From the NCBI GenBank assembly GCA_022822245.1, contig JAJECB010000208.1:1-12072 (forward strand): a stretch of 12,072 nt of DNA, given 5' to 3'. Position numbers and translations under genes: made by a program. This document shows, one piece after another, positions 1-5,838 of the stretch; positions within the stretch are counted from its first letter, which is position 1, and each line of letters opens with the position of its first letter. The notes under the pieces were generated by a model that saw only the letters and a program-made list of their open reading frames with translations, was not told the origin of the DNA and did not search any database. Origin of the DNA: Gammaproteobacteria bacterium (GTDB lineage: Bacteria > Pseudomonadota > Gammaproteobacteria > HK1).

Positions 1-231
1 CCCGCGCGGCCCCGCCCGGCCGGCTTCGCGCTTCCCGCCGCCGCCCGCGCGGACCACGCGGCCAACGTCATCGACGTCCCGGAAGGCTGGGAGATCTCCT
101 TCGACGAGCCCCTCGTCGTCCGCGCCAACGGGGTCTGCCTCGGCGCCGAGCTGACCCTCCGCCACCTCGGCGCGGTGGACGTCCGGATCCGGCTCGAGCC
201 GCCCTTCTGCCGGGTCGCCGCCGATGCTTAG
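1..231 (+). CDS. gspH: Type II secretion minor pseudopilin, GspH-like (3' end only)
   Basis: Only the last 76 codons lie in the window; the gene enters from the left edge and stops at TAG 229-231. The visible part is the globular C-terminal domain: a Pro/Arg/Ala-rich stretch, then beta-strand-like segments around WEISFDEPLVVRANG and a C-terminal strand with the motif PPFCRV. Two cysteines (in GVCLG and PFCRV) could form a disulfide. The pseudopilin N-terminal helix is outside the window, so identity rests on position: it sits immediately upstream of gspI and overlaps its start, where gspH lies in gspG-H-I-J-K operons. GspH is a minor pseudopilin of the periplasmic pseudopilus that pushes substrates through the secretin. 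It could instead be another pseudopilin such as GspG, but the lack of a typical GspG ending and the gene order favour GspH. Confidence 0.6.
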   Translation, partial: PARPRPAGFALPAAARADHAANVIDVPEGWEISFDEPLVVRANGVCLGAELTLRHLGAVDVRIRLEPPFCRVAADA

Positions 232-796
232 CCCTGCCCGGTACGCACGTCTGACGCTGGACGAATGGCGCCATTTCACCGGGTCCGCGCGTGCTGGCGC
301 TCTCCCCTCTCCCCCCGGGAGAGGGGCCGGGGGTGAGGGGCAAGGGTCGAGGAATCTCCCCGCCGGCGCAGGCGCCCGCGCCGCCGTCCGCCGGTCCGCC
401 GGCTTCACCCTCCTCGAGACGATGGTCGCCCTCGTCATCTTCACCGGCGCCGCCATGGCCCTCTACTCGCTCTACAACACCAATCTCGTCGCCCTCGTCC
501 GGGTCCACGACGTCACCCGCCAGATCCCCGCCGCCCGCCATGCCATCGAGTACCTCTCGTCCATCAACCCGCGCGAGCAGGAATCGGGCCGGATCGAGAT
601 CCACGGCCTCGACGTCGCCTGGTCGTCGAAGCTCCTCCAGCCGGTCCGCGACAGCCAGACCCTGACCGGGGGCCGCGGCTACTACGAGGTGGGCCTCTAC
701 GAGGTCGAGTTCGCGATGCGCGACGGGGAGCGCTCCCTCGGCACCTGGCGACTGCGGGTCCCCGGCTACGAGAAGGTACGGGAGCCGGACCTTTGA
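224..796 (+). CDS. gspI: Type II secretion minor pseudopilin GspI with extended leader
   Basis: This 190-residue protein has a clear class III (prepilin) signal. The cleavage motif is AG followed by FTLLETMVAL, with cleavage after Gly60, Phe at +1 and Glu at +5. The hydrophobic helix covers residues 61-82. GspI initiates the pseudopilus tip complex with GspJ and GspK and is processed by the prepilin peptidase GspO. ATG 224, which overlaps the gspH stop by eight bases, is the only ATG, GTG or TTG in frame before the pilin motif. The leader is therefore 60 residues, where pseudopilin leaders usually have about 5-20. Residues about 25-43 of the leader are encoded by a palindromic dispersed repeat (about 296-350) that kept the frame open. 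The C-terminal part (about residues 110-190) is the small globular domain. The gene ends in TGA 794-796, inside the overlap with gspJ. Confidence 0.82.
   Translation: MLSPARYARLTLDEWRHFTGSARAGALPSPPGRGAGGEGQGSRNLPAGAGARAAVRRSAGFTLLETMVALVIFTGAAMALYSLYNTNLVALVRVHDVTRQIPAARHAIEYLSSINPREQESGRIEIHGLDVAWSSKLLQPVRDSQTLTGGRGYYEVGLYEVEFAMRDGERSLGTWRLRVPGYEKVREPDL
296..350. repeat. Palindromic dispersed repeat (REP-like) inside the gspI leader
   Basis: A perfect 10-bp stem (304-313 CCCCTCTCCC with 317-326 GGGAGAGGGG, loop CCC) is followed by GGGGGTGAGGGG. This is the layout of the widely dispersed proteobacterial repeat that often reads as peptides like SPLPPGEGPGVRG or LTPGPSPGGRG in conceptual translations; both occur here in other frames. 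It lies in frame within the coding leader of gspI and adds roughly 18-19 codons. The boundaries are approximate, because only the hairpin and the G-rich tail can be defined from one copy. Confidence 0.75.
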
Positions 797-1410
797 GGCG
801 CCCCCCGACCACCGCCACCGTCGCCCGGGCCGCCGCCCGGCGGGCTCAGCAGGGCCTCACCCTCATCGAGATGCTGGTGGTCCTCGTCCTCGTCTCCCTC
901 CTCGGCACCCTCCTCATCCAGGGCACCGGGTACTTCCTCGGCCGGTACGCGCAAGTGACCCGCGTCCACCGGGACGCCTCCCTCGCCGCCCTCCGCCAGC
1001 ACTGGTTCGTGTCCACCGTCCGGACCATGGTCCCCTCGCGGGTCGAGACGAGGCAGTTCACCGGCGACGGCACCGCGTTCGAGGGCACCACCCTCCAGCC
1101 CCTCGCGGCGGAGTCCGGGCTCCCGGTCCGGGTCCGCTGGTCCATCTCCGGCGACCGCGACGGGGATTCCGTCGTGTACACCGAGGACGGCGGCGAGCCG
1201 TGGACGGTGCTCACCTCCGGGGAAGGCGAGCTCTCGTTCGAGTACGCGGACGCGACCGGCGCCTGGCAGGACCAGTGGCGGGCCGCGAGCGACGCCCGCG
1301 AGCGCATTCCCCGCACCGTCCGGCTCGTTTCGACGGAGGGCGGGACCGTGTGGCTCGCGCGCCTCGAGCTCCATCCCGTGCCCGTTCCCAACTACCGGGA
1401 GGAGTTTTGA
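793..1410 (+). CDS. gspJ: Type II secretion minor pseudopilin GspJ
   Basis: This 205-residue prepilin has the processing motif QQG followed by LTLIEMLVVLVLVSLLG. Cleavage is expected after Gly21, with Glu at +5 and a hydrophobic helix at about residues 22-42. The remaining 160 residues match the size of the GspJ globular domain. GspJ joins GspI and GspK in the tip complex of the T2SS pseudopilus. The start is TTG 793, overlapping the gspI stop as TTGA. No other start codon precedes the pilin motif, and a GGGAG Shine-Dalgarno lies at 780-784, eight bases upstream. The product is assigned by the prepilin motif, the length and the position between gspI and gspK. GspJ sequences are poorly conserved, so the symbol follows the gene order. 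Confidence 0.82.
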   Translation: MRRPPTTATVARAAARRAQQGLTLIEMLVVLVLVSLLGTLLIQGTGYFLGRYAQVTRVHRDASLAALRQHWFVSTVRTMVPSRVETRQFTGDGTAFEGTTLQPLAAESGLPVRVRWSISGDRDGDSVVYTEDGGEPWTVLTSGEGELSFEYADATGAWQDQWRAASDARERIPRTVRLVSTEGGTVWLARLELHPVPVPNYREEF

Positions 1411-2495
1411 GCCTCGTCCGGCCTCGCCGTCCCCACGCCCACCCCCGCCCCCGTCGCCGCCGCCCCTGCGACGAGCGCGGCTTCGTTCTCGTCGCGACCC
1501 TCTGGGCGCTCGCCGCCCTCGCGGTGCTCGCCGCCTACATCGACGGGGTGGTGGCCTCCGACGTCCGCGACGCCATCGAGGCCAAGCGGGCGCTCCAGGC
1601 CGAGATCGACCGCCGGAGCACCGAGGCGACCGTGCTCTACCTCCTCGCCACCGGACGCATGAACCACCGCGGGCTCATCCTGGAGGAGGTCCAGCAGTTC
1701 TCCAACTCCCTCGACGAGGACGAGTTCCTGCCGCCCCGCGGCGACGGCGAGCTGAAGGCGACCGGTGCGGTCTACGCCGGTCTCGGGGAGGCCCGGTTCT
1801 CCCTTCAGGACGAGGGCGGCCTCGTCTCCGTCAACGCGCCCCGCTCCGCCCACTTCCAGGCCCTTCTCGCCGACGCGGGGCTCACCGCGACCGAGGTCGA
1901 GCGGATCACGGCCCGGGTCGAGGACTACATCGACTCCGACGATACCCTGAGCCTCGGTGGGGCGGAGCGCTACGACTACGTCCAGCAGGGGCGGGAGCCC
2001 CCCCTCAACTGGATCATGTCGAGCCCCCTGGAGCTCGGGAACGTCCTCGGGATCGATGCCGTGATCACCCCCGCCGAGTGGCGGGAGCTATGGCCGCTCC
2101 TCACCATGCGACCGGTGTACAGTTACAATTTCAACACGATGCGGCCTGAAGTGCTCGCCCTGCTGCTCGGCTTGGACGAGCGGGGGGTGCGAAGGCTGGT
2201 CGAGGAGCGCGAGAAGGCTCCGATCCTGAGGCTGAGCCAGGTGGCGCTGCTGACCGGCCGGCACCTCGACCTCGACGAGATGGAGCTCCGCACGCTGCCA
2301 TCGCGTTTCGTGAGGGTCTCCGTATGGCACGAAGGCGACGGTTCCCGCATCCTGAGCGGCATCGCCCTGACGCCGCTCGGCGAATCGGTGCCCTGGCAGA
2401 TGGACTATCGGTACCGGGAGCCCGTTTCCCCCCCCACCGGCTCGAGCACCCCTCGTGAACCTCCTCTCCGGGCTGAGACGGGCCTTTTCCGCTAA
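1407..2495 (+). CDS. gspK: Type II secretion minor pseudopilin GspK (tip subunit)
   Basis: This 362-residue protein is the largest pseudopilin, as expected for GspK. The processing site is ERG followed by FVLVATLWALAALAVLAAY, with cleavage after Gly25. Position +5 is Ala instead of Glu, the usual exception in GspK. The family core is visible: VNAPRSAHFQALL, then EDYIDSDDTLSLGGAERYDY, EPPLNWIMSSPLELGNVLGI, and the helix-hairpin-like segment YNFNTMRPEVLALLLG with a downstream ILRLSQVALLTG. GspK caps the pseudopilus by binding GspI and GspJ, with metal-binding acidic residues known in the family. The start is TTG 1407, overlapping the gspJ stop as TTGA, with GGGAGGAG at 1397-1404. The leader is strongly Arg/Pro/His-rich. 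The 3' end overlaps gspL by 41 bases. Confidence 0.9.
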   Translation: MSLVRPRRPHAHPRPRRRRPCDERGFVLVATLWALAALAVLAAYIDGVVASDVRDAIEAKRALQAEIDRRSTEATVLYLLATGRMNHRGLILEEVQQFSNSLDEDEFLPPRGDGELKATGAVYAGLGEARFSLQDEGGLVSVNAPRSAHFQALLADAGLTATEVERITARVEDYIDSDDTLSLGGAERYDYVQQGREPPLNWIMSSPLELGNVLGIDAVITPAEWRELWPLLTMRPVYSYNFNTMRPEVLALLLGLDERGVRRLVEEREKAPILRLSQVALLTGRHLDLDEMELRTLPSRFVRVSVWHEGDGSRILSGIALTPLGESVPWQMDYRYREPVSPPTGSSTPREPPLRAETGLFR

Positions 2496-3546
2496 GTCGA
2501 ACGTCATCCAGACCCGGGAGGGGGCGGCCGGCCTGCCGGCCGCCGCGGCCCGCTCGCACTGGATCGTGGGCCGGGCCCTGTGCATGTACCGCCGCGAGGA
2601 CTTCTCCGCGGTCCCCCGGAGCAAGCGGCGCGCCGCCCTGGAGTTGAAGCTCCCCGTCTGGAGCCCCTTCGAGCGCACCGGCCATCACTGCGTGTGGGCC
2701 GGCGGCTCCGCGATGGTGTGGTTCTGGGACGAGGACGAGATCGGCCCCGGCACCGTGCCCGCGCCGCCGCCCTCCGGCCGCCGCGGCCGCCCCCGCCCCC
2801 GCCCCCGCGCCCCGGACCGCATCCTCCCCGAGACCGTGTTCTACCCGCGGAAGCGGGACGGGGTGCACCTCCAGGCCTGCCGCGAGGGCTTCGAGCTCCA
2901 GCTCTGGCAGGGGGACGTGCTCGCGGACGCGTTCTGGTTCATCGAGCCGCCGGACGAGCACGAGATCGGCTGGTTCCTCGAGCGCCAGGAGGTCGCGGCC
3001 CCGGCCGCCGCGCCGGCGAGCCCGCCGCTCCTCTCCGATTCGGGGCTCGCGCCGGACCCGTGGCGGGTCTCCCGCACCGCCGGCGAGTGGCTCGAAGCGA
3101 ACGAGCGGACCCTGGTCGCGGCCGCGCTCCTCGCCCTCGCCCTCACCGTGGTCTGGCAGGAGGCGAGGTTCTGGAAGCTCCGCCATCTCGAGGAGGAGAC
3201 CGCCGCCGCGTTCACCCGCATGCAGGACGAGCTCGGCCCCCTCCTCGAGGCGCGGAACGAGCTTGTCCGCCAGCGCCGGATGAACCTTGCCCTGAAGGCG
3301 CTCCTCCACGAGCCCTCCCAGGCCCACCTCATGGCCCTCGTGGACCGGGCCCTGCCGAGCGCCGAGGCCGAGTTCCGCGAATGGCGCTACCAGCAGCGCG
3401 AGCTCCGCCTCGTCGTGACCGACCCCGCCCCGGACCCCATCGCCTACGTCCGCGCTCTGGAGTCCGAGCCCCTCTTCGAGCAGGTCAAGGCCGAGCCCGC
3501 CCGCGGCGACGACCGGCTCGAGATCACCCTCAGGATCCGCGGGTGA
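2455..3546 (+). CDS. gspL: Type II secretion inner-membrane platform protein GspL
   Basis: This 363-residue bitopic protein has a cytoplasmic domain (about 1-215) interrupted by a Pro/Arg-rich linker at about 103-120. A single transmembrane helix follows (about 219-235, TLVAAALLALALTVVW). After it come a charged coiled coil (about 240-275) and a periplasmic ferredoxin-like domain with alternating strands to the end (ELRLVVTD, LEITLRIRG). This is the layout of GspL, which anchors the ATPase GspE to the membrane and pairs with GspM. Identity rests on architecture and position between gspK and gspM. The start is GTG 2455, 41 bases inside gspK, with no strong Shine-Dalgarno, so coupling to gspK translation is likely. 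The cytoplasmic domain is shorter than in many GspL proteins, closer to XpsL-type proteins. A PilN-like label is the alternative. Confidence 0.8.
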   Translation: MNLLSGLRRAFSAKSNVIQTREGAAGLPAAAARSHWIVGRALCMYRREDFSAVPRSKRRAALELKLPVWSPFERTGHHCVWAGGSAMVWFWDEDEIGPGTVPAPPPSGRRGRPRPRPRAPDRILPETVFYPRKRDGVHLQACREGFELQLWQGDVLADAFWFIEPPDEHEIGWFLERQEVAAPAAAPASPPLLSDSGLAPDPWRVSRTAGEWLEANERTLVAAALLALALTVVWQEARFWKLRHLEEETAAAFTRMQDELGPLLEARNELVRQRRMNLALKALLHEPSQAHLMALVDRALPSAEAEFREWRYQQRELRLVVTDPAPDPIAYVRALESEPLFEQVKAEPARGDDRLEITLRIRG

Positions 3547-4136
3547 AGGCGCTTCGGCGCGCCCTGCGGCCCGTCGCCGCCGAGTTCGCGGGCAATGCGC
3601 GGCTGCGCTGGGGGGTCTGGCTCATCCTCGCCACCCTCCTCGTCTACTGCATCCTCGTGCAGTCCGACCGGCTCGCCGCCGCCCGCGCCGACTACGCGGG
3701 CGAGTCCGAGCGCCTCGTGCGGGCCGAGGCTCTGCTCCGCCAGCGGGACTGGCCGGAGCGGCTCGCCGCCGAGCGCGAGAACCACCGGCAGATCCAGTCG
3801 ACCTTCTGGCAGGCGGAGACCGAGGGGGTCGCCCAGGCCAAGCTCCAGGCGGTGCTCACCGAGGTGGTCGAGGACCTCCGGCTCCGCAAGCCCCGCCTTC
3901 GCTCCGGGACGAGCCAGCCGCTCCCGAATCTGCCCGAGGTCTGGCGCGTCCAGACCCGCCTCGACGCCGCCTACCGCCCGGGGGTCGAGCTGCGGCTCCT
4001 CCACGCGCTCGCCACCCATCCGAAGAAGCTCGTGGTGGATCGCCTCGACCTCGTGCGCCGCAAGCGGCGCAACGACTCGCGCATGAGCCTCATCCTCTCC
4101 GCCTACTTCGTGGGCGTGAAGGCGGAGGGCGGATAG
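3543..4136 (+). CDS. gspM: Type II secretion inner-membrane platform protein GspM
   Basis: This 197-residue protein has a short basic cytoplasmic N-terminus, one transmembrane helix (about 23-40, WGVWLILATLLVYCILVQ), a long charged coiled coil (about 42-90) and a C-terminal ferredoxin-like fold (about 100-195, with strands such as RVQTRLDAAYR and KLVVDRLDLV). This matches GspM/XpsM, the partner of GspL in the inner-membrane platform. The start is GTG 3543, overlapping the gspL stop as GTGA, with AGGA at 3532-3535. An open frame extends far upstream inside gspL, but that part is Pro/Arg-rich shadow sequence. A 37-bp stretch of this gene (3824-3860, encoding GVAQAKLQAVL) recurs with two mismatches at 5408-5444. 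In an xps-type operon the next gene would be gspC/N, but here it lies 2 kb downstream. Confidence 0.82.
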   Translation: MKALRRALRPVAAEFAGNARLRWGVWLILATLLVYCILVQSDRLAAARADYAGESERLVRAEALLRQRDWPERLAAERENHRQIQSTFWQAETEGVAQAKLQAVLTEVVEDLRLRKPRLRSGTSQPLPNLPEVWRVQTRLDAAYRPGVELRLLHALATHPKKLVVDRLDLVRRKRRNDSRMSLILSAYFVGVKAEGG

Positions 4137-4167
4137 CCTGGTGTGCGCCAGAGCGGGGGGTGAAGTG

Positions 4168-4455
4168 ATGCGGATCGAGATCGGGGGTGCGGGCCGACTG
4201 CGCCGGGCGGCGGCGCTCGCGGCGCTGGCGCTCGCCATCGTCGCGGACGCGGCCGGCCCCCCTCATCCGGGAGCCGCCGCGCGGCCCCGCGACGGGTTGA
4301 CCGCGCCGCCCGGTGAGCTTCACCTTGTCAGGCCGGACGAAGTCTCGCAGTGCGAATCCACCCCGCTCATCGGTGTCAGCGATTCTCATTTTGGCCCCGG
4401 AACGAGGCTCGGACGGGGGCTGCCACCGGCAATCGGCCGCAGGCAACCCCCGTAG
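4168..4455 (+). pseudogene. Truncated exported protein gene, 3' end replaced by repeat sequence
   Basis: The frame opens at ATG 4168 (an in-frame GTG at 4141 is less likely). It encodes a basic N-terminus and a hydrophobic helix RRAAALAALALAIVADAAG, typical of a signal peptide, then a Pro-rich stretch and LHLVRPDEVSQCES. Codons after about 4372 run into a sequence containing an inverted repeat, and the frame ends at TAG 4453-4455 with Arg/Gly/Pro-rich residues that do not resemble a protein domain. I infer an exported or lipoprotein-like gene cut off about 70 codons in. The segment VRPDEVSQCE weakly recalls small RcsF/DUF4156-type lipoproteins, but I would not name it from this. The signal-peptide DNA (4201-4229) recurs with two mismatches at 5382-5410, which links this gene to the later scar. 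Confidence 0.4.
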
Positions 4456-4504
4456 ACTGCCCACACTGCCCCATGTCGCGGCCCTCGGACGCCAAAATGA
4501 GAAT
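4382..4504. repeat. Inverted-repeat segment resembling IS21-family ends
   Basis: ATTCTCATTTTGGC (4382-4395) is the exact reverse complement of GCCAAAATGAGAAT (4491-4504), so 14-bp inverted repeats bound 123 bp. Nested inside is a second inverted pair, ACGGGGGCTGCC (4413-4424) and GGCAACCCCCGT (4442-4453), with one mismatch. On the left the sequence reads TGTCAGCGATTCTC, which resembles terminal sequences of IS21-family elements starting with TG. No transposase is present. It may be a deleted IS21 relic or a small non-autonomous element that truncated the upstream gene. The family link is recalled from memory and not verified. Confidence 0.45.
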
Positions 4505-4510
4505 TACTCC
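4499..4510. repeat. 12-bp direct repeat, left copy
   Basis: GAGAATTACTCC here is identical to 5782-5793. The two copies bracket 1.27 kb that holds the two-gene cassette, the rearrangement scar and higA. The left copy overlaps the right arm of the 14-bp inverted repeat, so the repeats probably belong to mobile-element ends and need not be a target-site duplication. Confidence 0.5.
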
Positions 4511-4526
4511 ATCGGTGTCGCGTCGA

Positions 4527-4555
4527 TTGTGTCCGACACGGCAATTCGGTACGCT
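4527..4555 (+). promoter_or_regulatory. Possible sigma70 promoter for the two-gene cassette
   Basis: TTGTGT (4527-4532) and TACGCT (4550-4555) are separated by 17 bp and lie 65 bp upstream of ATG 4620. Both hexamers match the consensus at only half their positions. The short inverted repeat GTGTCCGACAC at 4529-4539 overlaps the -35 and could be an operator. This is weak, sequence-only evidence. Confidence 0.22.
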
Positions 4556-4619
4556 GAAGGCATCTGTTCGGCCGCAAGAGGGGCAGGAACAAACAGCCCC
4601 GCAAAGGGAGGGCGGTCAA

Positions 4620-4958
4620 ATGAAGACCATGGCAACTGCGTTGCGGATGACTCTGGGGACGGCTCTGGCGCTTTGCCTGTGCCTGCCAAGCGTTGCGCGG
4701 GAACCGGACGGTCAACGAGAGCCCGACGCACAGAACGAGGGATCCGACCCGAACGCGGAGTTCGTCGCATGCATCCAAGGGGACCAACGGTGGTCGGGCT
4801 GCTACCATCACCTTGGTCTCTTCGTGAATGCGAACGGCGATGATGAGAATCCCTATGCGTCGTTGTTCGAAGAGGCCTCGAAGGAGCCCTCGAGCAGGTG
4901 GTTGGGTCCATGGAATCCGACGTCGATCGACATTCTCCGCGGCTCACGGACAGAGTGA
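4620..4958 (+). CDS. Small secreted protein of unknown function
   Basis: This 112-residue protein starts at ATG 4620, chosen because GGGAGG lies about ten bases upstream (4606-4611) and because the protein then begins with a good Sec signal peptide. The signal is MKTMATALRM, then a hydrophobic core TLGTALALCLCL and PSVA before the likely cleavage after Ala26. The mature part is acidic and hydrophilic with two cysteines (51 and 61) that could pair in an exported protein, followed by segments rich in Asp, Glu, Trp and Pro. I recognise no domain. It overlaps the next gene (GTG 4898) by 61 bases, so the pair is probably one transcription unit. Base composition is visibly less GC-rich than the flanking gsp genes, which suggests transfer. 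Confidence refers to it being a real gene; its function is unknown. Confidence 0.55.
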   Translation: MKTMATALRMTLGTALALCLCLPSVAREPDGQREPDAQNEGSDPNAEFVACIQGDQRWSGCYHHLGLFVNANGDDENPYASLFEEASKEPSSRWLGPWNPTSIDILRGSRTE

Positions 4959-5368
4959 ATTGGCGGTCGGCACCCACTGTCGTCGCAGCGGCCGCGGTCG
5001 GCCTCCTTTCCGGATGGCTGACCGGCCATAGTGGACATGACGCGACCGTCGTTGCTGCCGTTGTCCCAGCCGTTATCGCCGCGGGCGGCACCGCCGCCGT
5101 CGTTGCTGCCCGGCGAGGAGAAGGCGGCGTCGCGGAAATCGCGACCGCGATCGGGATTGTCGTATTGTGTGTCACGTTCGCCGCCGGGGGCTTGTATGGA
5201 GCCAAGCAACGCAAATCCAACATCGAGGCCGAGACCGTCGAGGCGCTCGCCAAGCGCATAAGATTCCTTGAAATCTGCTCGAAACAGCAGAATGAGATCA
5301 ACTCTGGCCGAGCTGCTCTTGGCCTGCCGCCATTGCCGAGCAAGTATTTCTGCGAATTTCCCAAATAG
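4898..5368 (+). CDS. Predicted three-helix membrane protein of unknown function
   Basis: This 156-residue protein has three hydrophobic segments: about 27-43 (TVVAAAAVGLLSGWL), 49-70 (ATVVAAVVPAVIAAGG) and 81-100 (IATAIGIVVLCVTFAAGGLY). A charged, amphipathic C-terminal tail of about 55 residues with cysteines at 127 and 152 follows. The start GTG 4898 has AAGGAG at 4881-4886. An in-frame ATG at 4910 is the alternative and would shorten it by four residues. It overlaps the upstream secreted-protein gene in another frame, as expected for a coupled pair. I recognise no family. A short secreted protein encoded with a small multi-pass membrane protein recalls toxin/immunity or envelope-stress modules, but nothing in the sequence shows this. 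It stops at TAG 5366-5368, immediately before the rearranged segment. Confidence 0.55.
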   Translation: MVGSMESDVDRHSPRLTDRVNWRSAPTVVAAAAVGLLSGWLTGHSGHDATVVAAVVPAVIAAGGTAAVVAARRGEGGVAEIATAIGIVVLCVTFAAGGLYGAKQRKSNIEAETVEALAKRIRFLEICSKQQNEINSGRAALGLPPLPSKYFCEFPK

Positions 5369-5369
5369 G

Positions 5370-5462
5370 TTGAGCTACCGGCGCCGGGCGGCGGCGGTCG
5401 CGGCGCTGGGGGTCGCCCAGGCCAAGCTCCAAGCGGTGCTCAACCTGGAGGACTACCACTGA
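5370..5462 (+). pseudogene. Rearrangement scar ending in a HigB-like C-terminal remnant
   Basis: This stretch is a mosaic. Bases 5382-5410 match 4201-4229 (29 bp, two mismatches) and 5408-5444 match gspM 3824-3860 (37 bp, two mismatches). The open frame then ends VLNLEDYH at TGA 5460-5462. HigB (RelE-superfamily) toxins commonly end in a strand of the form ILNYEDYH, and higB lies directly upstream of higA in these operons. I infer that the toxin gene was deleted, leaving about its last eight codons fused to gspM-derived sequence. Read from TTG 5370 it would give a 30-residue Arg/Ala-rich peptide, which is unlikely to be toxic. The remnant still supplies GGAGG (5447-5451) for the following antitoxin gene and overlaps its start as TGATG. 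Confidence 0.55.
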
Positions 5463-5767
5463 TGAGCAGCGGCGGAATCAAGATCGGGATGACCCCCTCG
5501 CACCCCGGAGCCTTCATCCGGATCGAAGTGCTCGAGGAGCTCGGGTTGAACGTTGCGGCGGCCGCGCGGATTCTCGGCGTGCGCCGTGCGCCGCTCTCGG
5601 ACCTGGTGAACGGCAATGCCTCGCTGTCGCCCGAAATGGCGATGCGGGTGGAGAAAGCCTTCGGTGTCAGCATGGACCTGCTGCTGCGGATGCAGGCATG
5701 GCACGACGCGGCGAAGATGCGGGCGCGCGCTGACGGGGTCGACGTTCGGCGGTATCAGCCGGCATGA
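5462..5767 (+). CDS. higA: HigA-type antitoxin, XRE-family HTH regulator (toxin apparently lost)
   Basis: This 101-residue protein has the layout of the HigA/VapI antitoxin group. The segment HPGAFIRIEVLEELGLNV is the usual HPGE-type opening. A helix-turn-helix follows (about residues 30-55: AAAARILGVRRAPLSDLVNG), then SLSPEMAMRVEKAFGVSMDLLLRMQAWHD, closely matching the family core, and a basic tail. HigA neutralises the mRNA-cleaving HigB and represses its own operon by binding the promoter. The start ATG 5462 overlaps the upstream stop as TGATG, with GGAGG ten bases upstream. The toxin gene expected just upstream is reduced to its last few codons. The gene appears intact, so it may persist as an orphan regulator or as an anti-addiction gene. 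Family assignment is strong; present role is inference. Confidence 0.85.
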   Translation: MSSGGIKIGMTPSHPGAFIRIEVLEELGLNVAAAARILGVRRAPLSDLVNGNASLSPEMAMRVEKAFGVSMDLLLRMQAWHDAAKMRARADGVDVRRYQPA

Positions 5768-5781
5768 ATGGCTCGCGCGAC

Positions 5782-5793
5782 GAGAATTACTCC
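5782..5793. repeat. 12-bp direct repeat, right copy
   Basis: GAGAATTACTCC is identical to 4499-4510. It lies 14 bases after the higA stop and is followed by CTGATCACGTGC. It marks the probable right edge of the foreign segment inserted between gspM and gspC. Confidence 0.5.
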
Positions 5794-5838
5794 TGATCAC
5801 GTGCAAAGCTCAGGACTGGACCAAGGGTTCCCCGGGGT

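Noticed and set aside
2580..3542. Long N-terminal extension of GspM open inside gspL
   Set aside because: The extension is a Pro/Arg/Gly-rich shadow of gspL. The GTG 3543 start with the GTGA overlap gives a normal GspM with its transmembrane helix near the N-terminus.
4168..4455. Intact lipoprotein or GspN gene downstream of gspM
   Set aside because: The signal peptide is plausible, but the frame loses protein-like character after about 70 codons at the inverted repeat, and the residues do not match GspN.
4898..5368. Holin or known toxin-immunity membrane protein
   Set aside because: Three hydrophobic segments and a charged tail are not specific. No holin, phage lysis or known immunity motif or neighbouring lysin is present.
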